A stretch of DNA of 5,216 nt from contig CAYFTH010000158.1 of the NCBI GenBank assembly GCA_964346075.1, positions 1 to 5,216 of the forward strand, written 5' to 3'. Below, one piece after another: positions 1 through 5,216 of this stretch. Made by a program: the position numbers and the translations under genes. A model generated the notes under the pieces. That model searched no databases. It worked only from the letters and a program-made list of their open reading frames with translations, and was not told where the DNA came from. Within the stretch, counting starts at the first letter, position 1. Each line of letters starts with the position of its first letter. This stretch comes from Brumimicrobium sp964346075 (GTDB lineage Bacteria; Bacteroidota; Bacteroidia; Flavobacteriales_D; Crocinitomicaceae).

Positions 1-567
1 AAATAAAATGGAAGCGCCATAGATGACATATTCCATGTTTTTCAATGGAGCAAATATCGCGACTAATAAAGGCAATAACCCACCTATTGCAAAGGCTAAA
101 AAAGATGCAAATGCCGCTTGTATAGGATTAGCTGCATTTTGTTCATTAATCCCCAACTCATCTCGAACATGTGCCTCTAACGGATCATTTTCTGTCATTT
201 CAATCGCCACTTGACGCGCCGTTTCTCGTTGCAAACCGCGGTTGATATAAATTTGAGTCAATAATTCAAGCTCTTCTTCCGGACTTTCGCTCAGCTCTTT
301 CTTTTCTCGTTTGATATCTGCTTTTTCGATATCCGTTTGGGAGCTTACCGAAACATATTCACCCGCTGCCATTGATAACGCTCCGGCTACTAAACCTGCT
401 AAAGAAGCAAGGATTATCGTCTCCCGTGAAACACTTGCCGCCGCTACACCAGCGGTTAAACTCGCCATGGATAGAATACCGTCGTTTGCTCCTAAAACAG
501 CAGCGCGGAGCCAATTGCTTCGGTGCACGTAGTGTTCCTCGAGGTACTCTTCTAGTGATTTGCTCAT
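1..567 (-). CDS. VIT1/CCC1-family Fe/Mn transporter (C-terminus cut by window edge)
   Basis: This is the N-terminal 189 residues of a VIT-family membrane transporter. The family exports Fe2+ or Mn2+ from the cytoplasm, probably by proton antiport, and so detoxifies excess metal. The reading frame opens at ATG (567-565) and stays open to base 1. Family members are usually about 230 residues, so roughly 40-45 are missing. Visible hallmarks are HRSNWLRAAVLGANDGI (residues 15-31), which begins TM1 and carries Asp29, and TM2 at about 52-75 with the AAGEYVSVSSQ motif and Glu70. A Glu-rich cytoplasmic domain follows at about 78-145, with a cluster at 97-101 and the segment EMTENDP near 123; in the plant homologue this domain binds metal. 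TM3 is at about 150-172 and TM4 begins near 179. No convincing Shine-Dalgarno sequence precedes the start, which is chosen because MSKSLEEYLEEHYVHRSNW matches the usual beginning of the family. The family is certain; whether the substrate is iron or manganese cannot be told. Confidence 0.93.
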   Translation of the reverse strand, partial: MSKSLEEYLEEHYVHRSNWLRAAVLGANDGILSMASLTAGVAAASVSRETIILASLAGLVAGALSMAAGEYVSVSSQTDIEKADIKREKKELSESPEEELELLTQIYINRGLQRETARQVAIEMTENDPLEAHVRDELGINEQNAANPIQAAFASFLAFAIGGLLPLLVAIFAPLKNMEYVIYGASILF

Positions 568-640
568 TTCGGTTTGTTTCTAGTATAAAAATAGTGGTTT
601 TAAATAAATCAATAGGTTTTTATTTCACTATTTGTATTGA

Positions 641-670
641 ACCTTTTAAGAGGTGAGTTTTCTCTTAGAA
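641..670. promoter_or_regulatory. Overlapping palindrome and inverted repeat upstream of the VIT gene
   Basis: Two overlapping symmetries are visible. ACCTTTTAAGAGGT (641-654) is a 14-bp near-palindrome with 12 of 14 positions symmetric. TTTTAAGAG (644-652) also pairs with CTCTTAGAA (662-670) across a 9-nt loop, with one T·G position. The site lies about 75-105 bp upstream of the VIT start, where an operator for a metal-responsive repressor could sit. It does not match a Fur or MntR box that I can recognise, so an operator role is only inferred from position and symmetry. Confidence 0.25.
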
Positions 671-703
671 TGTGAAAAAAGTTCAAAAAAAAGAAGTGTC
701 TAC

Positions 704-746
704 ACCATGAAAAACGAAAATTAAAATTTATATTTACATGGTAAAA
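704..746 (+). repeat. 43-bp flanking repeat, copy 1 (upstream of ATPase)
   Basis: This 43-bp sequence recurs in the same orientation at 1931-1973. The two match at 37 of 43 positions without gaps, and the first 21 positions are identical. It is also an imperfect inverted repeat: ACCATG (704-709) pairs with CATGGT (737-742). The fuller arms 705-720 and 726-741 match at 11 of 16 positions around a 5-nt centre. It ends 7 bp before the ATPase start codon, so it lies in the promoter or leader of that gene. It could be an end of a mobile unit, a dispersed palindromic element, or an operator of the ATPase gene. Confidence 0.85.
729..736 (+). promoter_or_regulatory. Possible Bacteroidota -7 element for the ATPase gene
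   Basis: TATATTTA matches the Bacteroidota -7 consensus TAnnTTTG at all but the last base. It lies 17 bp before the ATPase start codon, which would give a very short leader. It falls inside repeat copy 1. The corresponding bases in copy 2 do not keep this spacing. No TTTG-like -33 element is seen at the expected distance, and such a match is easy to get by chance in DNA this AT-rich. Confidence 0.2.
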
Positions 747-753
747 TTGATAT

Positions 754-1920
754 ATGATACGTCGTTACTGTATGAATGAGTTGGTAGAATTGTTGCATGA
801 ATTCCCTTCTGTAGCAATTATTGGCCCGAGGCAGGTAGGCAAAACAACATTGGCGAAATTGTTAAGTAAAGAGTTAAATAAAGCCATTTTATATGTTGAT
901 TTAGAAAACCCCAGAGATGAAAACAAATTGCAAGATCCTGTTTTGTTTTTCGAAGGGAATCAAGATAAGTGTATTATTCTAGATGAAATTCAACGAAAAA
1001 AAGAACTGTTTCCTATTCTTCGCTCAATGATTGATGAGGACCGAAGGCCTGCTCGTTTTATACTATTGGGCTCTGCCTCACCTGAATTAATTCGTGATAG
1101 TTCAGAGTCGCTGGCAGGCAGAATCTATTATAAAGAACTTACACCAATTCATTTGCTGGAGTTGGCTCAGGATTTTGACCCAAATATATTGTTTTTACGT
1201 GGCGGTTTTCCCAATGCGCTCATGGCAAAATCTGATAAAATGAGTTTTCGATGGAGGGAGAGCTTTGTACAAACTTATGTTGAGAGAGACCTGCCGCTTC
1301 TAGGCTTGCCGCTACAGCCAAGCGAGGCAAGAAGAACATTAAGAATGCTCGCGAATTTGAATGGTCAGTTATTGAATTATGCCTCTTTATCGAAGTCACT
1401 CGGTGTAACAGCTCCTACCGTGAAAAAATATGTTCAATTTTTAGAACAAGCTTTCTTGATTGAATTATTAGAGCCTTTTTCTGGTAATACTCGAAAACGA
1501 ATATCCAAGTCTCCTAAAATTTATATTCGTGATACAGGTATCGCAAATTATATGTTGGGGATTCAAAATTTCAATGATTTACTTGCTCACCCAAAAGTTG
1601 GAGATTTGTGGGAGGGATTTGTATTTCAACAACTTATTTCTATACTGCCAAATGATGTAGACTGCTGTTTTTACAGAACGCATAATGGTGCAGAAATTGA
1701 CTTTGTACTTACTTTTCCGAATAATGAAAAAATAGGAATAGAAGTGAAGTTTAGTGCTGCGCCGAAGCTAACTATCGGTAGTTATGATGCAACAAGCGAT
1801 CTGAATTTAAAAAAGCTATATGTTGTAACTCCAACAAAAGATAGTTTTTATTTGAAAAAAAACATAGAGGTTATCAACGTTACTAAACTATTAAATATAG
1901 TAGTTGACCTGATTAAGTAA
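754..1920 (+). CDS. AAA_14 ATPase with C-terminal DUF4143 domain
   Basis: This is a complete 388-residue protein of the AAA_14/DUF4143 family. The family is widespread and often multicopy in bacteria and archaea, and its biological role is not established. The P-loop ATPase domain (about 1-135) has Walker A GPRQVGKTT (24-32), Walker B CIILDEIQ with Asp77 and Glu78, a sensor-like LLGSASP (104-110) and SLAGRI (119-124). A helical region with RESFVQTYVERDLP (168-181) follows, then a winged-helix-like segment YASLSKSLGVTAPTVKKYVQFLE (209-231, helix-turn-helix spacing). The C-terminal region resembles a PD-(D/E)XK fold: Glu287 in DLWEGF, GAEIDF with Glu314 and Asp316, and IEVKF with Glu330 and Lys332. 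The ATG at 754 is chosen because MIRRYCMNELVELL is the typical family N-terminus; no clear ribosome binding site is seen. It is the only plus-strand gene here and is closely flanked by two 43-bp repeats. Sampled stretches look more AT-rich (about 35% GC) than the RND gene (about 43%). No signal peptide is seen, so it is probably cytoplasmic. Confidence 0.93.
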   Translation: MIRRYCMNELVELLHEFPSVAIIGPRQVGKTTLAKLLSKELNKAILYVDLENPRDENKLQDPVLFFEGNQDKCIILDEIQRKKELFPILRSMIDEDRRPARFILLGSASPELIRDSSESLAGRIYYKELTPIHLLELAQDFDPNILFLRGGFPNALMAKSDKMSFRWRESFVQTYVERDLPLLGLPLQPSEARRTLRMLANLNGQLLNYASLSKSLGVTAPTVKKYVQFLEQAFLIELLEPFSGNTRKRISKSPKIYIRDTGIANYMLGIQNFNDLLAHPKVGDLWEGFVFQQLISILPNDVDCCFYRTHNGAEIDFVLTFPNNEKIGIEVKFSAAPKLTIGSYDATSDLNLKKLYVVTPTKDSFYLKKNIEVINVTKLLNIVVDLIK

Positions 1921-1930
1921 ACTAATATTT

Positions 1931-1973
1931 ACCATGAAAAACGAAAATTAAGATTTAGTATTTCATGGCAAAA
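1931..1973 (+). repeat. 43-bp flanking repeat, copy 2 (downstream of ATPase)
   Basis: This is the second copy of the repeat at 704-746, in direct orientation. It starts 10 bp after the ATPase stop and ends 3 bp from the stop codon of the convergent cupin gene. It folds better than copy 1: CCATGAAAAACGAAAA (1932-1947) pairs with the bases at 1953-1968 at 13 of 16 positions around the loop TTAAG, and the outer eight pairs (CCATGAAA with TTTCATGG) are perfect. Because it lies between convergent genes it could end transcription from both sides. However, its stem is AT-rich and no proper T tract follows on either strand, so it is not a canonical intrinsic terminator. Confidence 0.85.
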
Positions 1974-1976
1974 CGC

Positions 1977-2264
1977 TCACTTTACCAAAATCGCTTCAGC
2001 GTCATCATTCGCCACCAACCAATGCTTTACATTCGGTTCAATTTCAGTAAAACCACCTGAATTCATTGGGATTTTTACTCCTTTTTCATCTTCATAAACG
2101 ATTTCTCCCTGCACACAAACAAGTAGGGCCGGTACCTTTGTAATGTGCTCTTTCAGTTCACCATCCTTTTTCAAATGAATGGCGATAACTTTACCTTCTG
2201 TGCAGCTGAATAACTGTTTTGCTGAAAGTGGCTTGTCTGTACTATGGAATGATGTTAAATTCAT
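1977..2264 (-). CDS. Small cupin-fold protein
   Basis: This is a complete 95-residue single-domain protein with the pattern of a small cupin. Cupin motif 1 is seen in GELKEHITKVPALLVCVQGEIVY (residues 35-57), with His40 and Gly53. Motif 2 is seen in GGFTEIEPNVKHWLVANDD (70-88), with Pro77, His81 and Asn86. Motif 1 has one histidine where classical metal cupins have HxH, so metal binding may be weak or absent; His40 and His81 could still provide two ligands. No signal peptide or membrane segment is seen, so it is probably cytoplasmic. The ATG at 2264 is the only plausible start, and it lies 25 bp after the stop of the upstream RND gene on the same strand, so the two are likely co-transcribed. 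Its function is unknown; possible roles are small-molecule sensing or a minor enzymatic activity. It overlaps neither neighbour, but repeat copy 2 begins just past its stop codon. Confidence 0.85.
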   Translation of the reverse strand: MNLTSFHSTDKPLSAKQLFSCTEGKVIAIHLKKDGELKEHITKVPALLVCVQGEIVYEDEKGVKIPMNSGGFTEIEPNVKHWLVANDDAEAILVK

Positions 2265-2289
2265 AATTTATTTTTTAAAGTTATTTATT

Positions 2290-5216
2290 CTATTGATTAC
2301 TCTTTTTACTCAGTTTTTCTTTTACTGTATCCACCGCGTAATAAACCACAGGTACCAAAAATACGGTTAAAATTAAGGAAGACAGCAAACCACCGATAAT
2401 GACCCAAGCCAAACCATTTTTCCATTCTGAGGCGGAACCAGTGGCAAGTGCAATGGGAAGCATACCAAAAACCATCGAAAGTGTGGTCATCAAAATCGGT
2501 CGTAAACGTCCTTTTCCGGCGATCATTAAAGCTTCTTTAAAATGTTTTCCTTCTGCTTTTAATTGATTGGTGAAATCGACAATTAAAATCGCATTCTTGG
2601 TCACGAGTCCCATCAGCATAATTAAGCCGAGCAGCGCAAATAAACTTAAGTTATTCATTGATAAATTTAACGCTAAAAAGGCACCGATGATTGCGACAGG
2701 GATAGAGAATAAAACGACTAAGGGATAAATAAAGTCATCGTAAAGCGCTACCATGATTAAGTAAATAAGCAAAAAGGAAATTGCCAAAACAGAGCCCAGT
2801 GCTCCAAAACTATCATTTTGACGTTTGATATCACTTCCCCAGGTCATTTCTATTCCTTCAGGCAAGGGATGCTCTCCGATGTAAGCCACCACATCATCTG
2901 CCAAGGTTCCAGAAGGACGGCCCAACGCGTTGGAGGTAATCGTTACCGCAGGTTGACGATCTTTACGTTCCAACAGAGAAGGGGATTCGGCTTGAACGAC
3001 TTCAGCAAATTGATTGATTTCGACAGGCATTCCTTTTGGATTGAGAACGGTTAGATTTTTAAGATCACTCATGTTTTTACGGTCAAATTCTTCCAACCAT
3101 ATTCTTACTGGATATTCTGTTCCGTTTTCAGTTAATGTGGCTTGATCATCACCCGTTATCGCTGCACGTAATTGAAATCCGAGGTAACCTGAACTCAATC
3201 CTAAACGCTGCATTTTATCGGGATCGGGAATCACTTTAAATTCCGGGCTTCCCGCTTCAACAGAGAGTTGTACATTATCGGATCCGGGAACGCTTTGAAT
3301 TACTTCTTTTAAGGTGTTCGCCGCTTCGAAAACCTCTGCTTGATTACTACCACTCAGCGTTAGTTCGATTGGTGCTGACCGGGGAATAAGCCCTAAGGCT
3401 GAAATCGAATAGTTGATGCCTTTGTATTGTTTCTTGAGGGTATCGCGCATTTTACGCATATACTTCTCAGTGTTTCCGTAAGCATCTCTTTCTGATTCTT
3501 TCAGTTGCACCGTTAACTCGGATCGGTAAGGTGAACCTACGCCCAAACTTCCTATTCCTGTGCTTGGTCCGCCGACATTACTAAAAACAGTTTCAACTGC
3601 TGATTGCGCGAGTAAGTAATTCTCGACTTTTTTAGTGATGGAATCATTGTGAGCAAGTGCAGTTGTTTTATCAAATTCCAATTGCATTTGGAACTTTCCC
3701 TGGTCACCTGTTGCGATAAGCTCTTTTCCTATAATACTCTGCCGCATCATGACTCCGGTTAATACAAAAAGTCCGATTACGATACCTGTAAAAATGAGTT
3801 TATGCCGCAACACCCAATCTAATAGTCGTCCATACCATTCGGTAAAAGCATCCAATTGCACTTCAAACCACAATAAAAATTGATTAAAAAAGTTGGTCGG
3901 TTGTAAATCCTCTTTTTTACCTACGCGCGAAGCTAGCCAAGGGGTAAGTGTAAATCCAACCAGTAGACTCGTCAACGTTGATGTGATTACCACCACGGAA
4001 AATTGCTTCAACATATCAGCAACAAACACCTGTAAAAATAAAATAGGAAGGAATACGACAACATCTACCAATGTAATGGAAAGTGCGGAAAACCCAATTT
4101 CCATTCGTCCTTCCATGGCTGCTTTTCGTTTGCCTTTTCCCATGTCCAGATGACGCTGGATATTTTCCAATACCACTGTAGCATCATCCACTAAAATTCC
4201 AATAATTAGCGACATCGCCAACAAGGTCATCAGGTTTAAGGTATAACCGAAAATCCACATTACGGCAAATGCAGTAACTAAAGAAGTTGGAATAGCGACT
4301 AATACAATAATCGAATTCCGAAAACTGCGCAAAAAGAGCAACATGACCAGGGAAACAAGTGCTAAAGCCAGAATTAAATCGACCACTACAGAGTTGACCG
4401 CCGCTATTGTATTGTCTGTACTGTCATCAGCGATAATAAACTTTACATTGTTGGCTGCTTCGTTCTTCTCAATTTTTGCAAACGTTGCTTTTACTTTGCT
4501 CGAAACATCAACTGCATTCGCATCTCCTTGTTTTTTAAGAAGTAATCCTATGCCATTTTTACCGTTATAACGACTGATAGAACTCGGGTCCTTCGTCCCA
4601 TCGAATATACGAGCTACGTCTTTAACATAAACCGGACTCCCGTTTTGAGGCATGGCTACCTGGACATTTCGGATATCCTTTAAATCGGTAAACTTTCCGA
4701 TAAGTCGCACTGCATTTTCATTTTCTTGATTTTCGATAGAGCCAGACGGTAAATCAATTCCCGACATATTGATCGCTTGTATCACATCTGTAATGGAGAG
4801 CTGATATTGTTTTAACTTTTCCTGATCGACTTGAACTTGAATTTCGCGTTCTTTTCCTCCCAGCAAAGTGATTTCCGCAACCCCTTTTATTTGTTGAATA
4901 GCAGGGAGGTAGTCATCTTCCATTCTTTGGTAAAACTGCTCGGGCGGCAAATCACTTGTGGCGCTAATCGACATAATGGGTAAATCGTTGGGAGATACTT
5001 TACTCATTTCTGGACTCAGTACATCGTCGGGCAAATCTTTCTTGATGTTATCAATATAGCGTTGAGCATCCTGCATCGTTTCATCAAGACCGACGCCGTA
5101 TTTTAAATTGGCAATGATTACAGAAGCATTCGGCAAAGATTTCGTGATGAGGTAATCTACCCCCTCCAGGTTGGATAAAGCATCTTCAATTTCTCGGGAG
5201 ACAGAGTTTTCAACCT
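2290..5216 (-). CDS. RND-family efflux permease, HAE/AcrB-like (N-terminus cut by window edge)
   Basis: This is the inner-membrane permease of a tripartite RND efflux system. It uses proton flow to pump drugs or other hydrophobic compounds out through a periplasmic adaptor and an outer-membrane channel. The frame is open from base 5214 to the stop at 2290 (975 residues visible). By comparison with AcrB about 60 residues, including TM1, are missing. Positions below count from the first visible residue. The first porter segment precedes TM2-TM6 (about 273-426). TM4 carries GILVDDATVVLEN with Asp343 and Asp344, the proton-relay pair of HAE-type pumps. TM7 is at about 474-490 and the second periplasmic part runs to about 800. 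TM8-TM12 (about 803-960) include GLVTKNAILIVDF with Lys873 and RLRPILMTT with Arg903 and Thr910, so all relay residues are intact. The Asp-Asp pair fits drug pumps better than heavy-metal pumps. The TTG at 5136-5134 is an internal Leu codon, not the start. No adaptor or outer-membrane gene lies downstream; any partner would be upstream, outside the window. The substrate cannot be told. Confidence 0.95.
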   Translation of the reverse strand, partial: VENSVSREIEDALSNLEGVDYLITKSLPNASVIIANLKYGVGLDETMQDAQRYIDNIKKDLPDDVLSPEMSKVSPNDLPIMSISATSDLPPEQFYQRMEDDYLPAIQQIKGVAEITLLGGKEREIQVQVDQEKLKQYQLSITDVIQAINMSGIDLPSGSIENQENENAVRLIGKFTDLKDIRNVQVAMPQNGSPVYVKDVARIFDGTKDPSSISRYNGKNGIGLLLKKQGDANAVDVSSKVKATFAKIEKNEAANNVKFIIADDSTDNTIAAVNSVVVDLILALALVSLVMLLFLRSFRNSIIVLVAIPTSLVTAFAVMWIFGYTLNLMTLLAMSLIIGILVDDATVVLENIQRHLDMGKGKRKAAMEGRMEIGFSALSITLVDVVVFLPILFLQVFVADMLKQFSVVVITSTLTSLLVGFTLTPWLASRVGKKEDLQPTNFFNQFLLWFEVQLDAFTEWYGRLLDWVLRHKLIFTGIVIGLFVLTGVMMRQSIIGKELIATGDQGKFQMQLEFDKTTALAHNDSITKKVENYLLAQSAVETVFSNVGGPSTGIGSLGVGSPYRSELTVQLKESERDAYGNTEKYMRKMRDTLKKQYKGINYSISALGLIPRSAPIELTLSGSNQAEVFEAANTLKEVIQSVPGSDNVQLSVEAGSPEFKVIPDPDKMQRLGLSSGYLGFQLRAAITGDDQATLTENGTEYPVRIWLEEFDRKNMSDLKNLTVLNPKGMPVEINQFAEVVQAESPSLLERKDRQPAVTITSNALGRPSGTLADDVVAYIGEHPLPEGIEMTWGSDIKRQNDSFGALGSVLAISFLLIYLIMVALYDDFIYPLVVLFSIPVAIIGAFLALNLSMNNLSLFALLGLIMLMGLVTKNAILIVDFTNQLKAEGKHFKEALMIAGKGRLRPILMTTLSMVFGMLPIALATGSASEWKNGLAWVIIGGLLSSLILTVFLVPVVYYAVDTVKEKLSKKSNQ

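Larger units (their letters stand above)
568..753. other. AT-rich intergenic spacer between divergent genes
   Basis: This 186-bp region separates the divergent VIT and ATPase starts, so it should hold both promoters. It is strongly AT-rich with several A and T runs. It contains a small inverted repeat (641-670) and the first 43-bp repeat (704-746). No minus-strand match to the Bacteroidota -7 consensus TAnnTTTG was found for the VIT gene. No small gene with coding character was recognised here. Confidence 0.6.
704..1973 (+). mobile_element. Candidate repeat-bounded module carrying the ATPase gene
   Basis: The two 43-bp direct repeats bracket one gene with almost no spare DNA, giving a unit of 1270 bp of which 1167 bp is coding. 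The unit interrupts a run of minus-strand genes (RND pump, cupin, VIT) with a plus-strand gene that appears more AT-rich. This suggests that it arrived as a block. It lacks a recognisable transposase or recombinase, and the flanking bases show no target-site duplication (CTAC on the left, CGCTCAC on the right). The repeats do not carry integron attC core motifs. Mobility is therefore an inference from architecture only. Confidence 0.35.

Noticed and set aside
23..656. Plus-strand open frames of 63-94 codons at 23-214, 311-532 and 372-656
   Set aside because: They lie wholly or mostly opposite the well-supported VIT gene and encode no recognisable protein.
704..1973. Integron gene cassette with attC sites
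   Set aside because: The hairpin repeats superficially resemble attC, but the GTTRRRY and RYYYAAC core motifs are absent and no integrase is in the window.
704..1973. Classical insertion sequence
   Set aside because: The ends are direct repeats, each internally palindromic, the encoded protein is an AAA_14/DUF4143 ATPase without transposase motifs, and no target-site duplication is visible.
1931..1973. Canonical Rho-independent terminator between the convergent ATPase and cupin genes
   Set aside because: The stem is AT-rich and neither side has the expected T tract, so a terminator role is possible but not supported by standard criteria.
2179..4570. Plus-strand open frames of 63-86 codons at 2179-2370, 2818-3054, 3893-4153 and 4343-4570
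   Set aside because: They are antisense to the cupin and RND genes, whose protein motifs are intact, and show no family features of their own.
5134..5136. TTG as the start of the RND permease
   Set aside because: The same frame stays open to the window edge, and the upstream codons encode VENSVSREIEDALSNLEGVDY, a standard RND segment, so this TTG is an internal leucine codon.

Overview
The window looks like part of a chromosome from a member of the Bacteroidota. The evidence is indirect: moderate to low GC, start codons with no clear Shine-Dalgarno sequence, AT-rich spacers, and protein sequences (HAE-type RND pump, small one-domain cupin, AAA_14/DUF4143 ATPase) of kinds common in that phylum. 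No rRNA, tRNA, CRISPR array, integrase or recognisable transposase gene is visible.

Layout, left to right: (1) 1-567, minus strand: N-terminal 189 residues of a VIT1/CCC1-type iron/manganese transporter, cut by the left edge. (2) 568-703: AT-rich spacer with a small inverted repeat upstream of the transporter. (3) 704-746: first copy of a 43-bp repeat. (4) 754-1920, plus strand: complete 388-aa AAA_14/DUF4143 ATPase. (5) 1931-1973: second copy of the same repeat in the same orientation. (6) 1977-2264, minus strand: 95-aa cupin-fold protein. (7) 2290-5216, minus strand: RND-family efflux permease, complete at its C-terminus but missing about 60 N-terminal residues beyond the right edge.

The RND pump and the cupin lie 25 bp apart on the same strand and are probably co-transcribed. 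The VIT transporter follows on the same strand. The ATPase is the only gene on the plus strand. It is also more AT-rich in sampled stretches and sits tightly between the two repeats (7 bp before its start, 10 bp after its stop). The simplest reading is that a compact module of about 1.27 kb, made of repeat, ATPase gene and repeat, was inserted into a minus-strand gene run between the cupin and VIT genes.

This module is the most interesting item here. Each repeat can also fold into an imperfect hairpin. The ATPase combines an intact Walker ATPase, a winged-helix-like segment and a C-terminal PD-(D/E)XK-like core with its candidate acidic/lysine residues present. Whether the protein acts on the repeats cannot be decided from this sequence.
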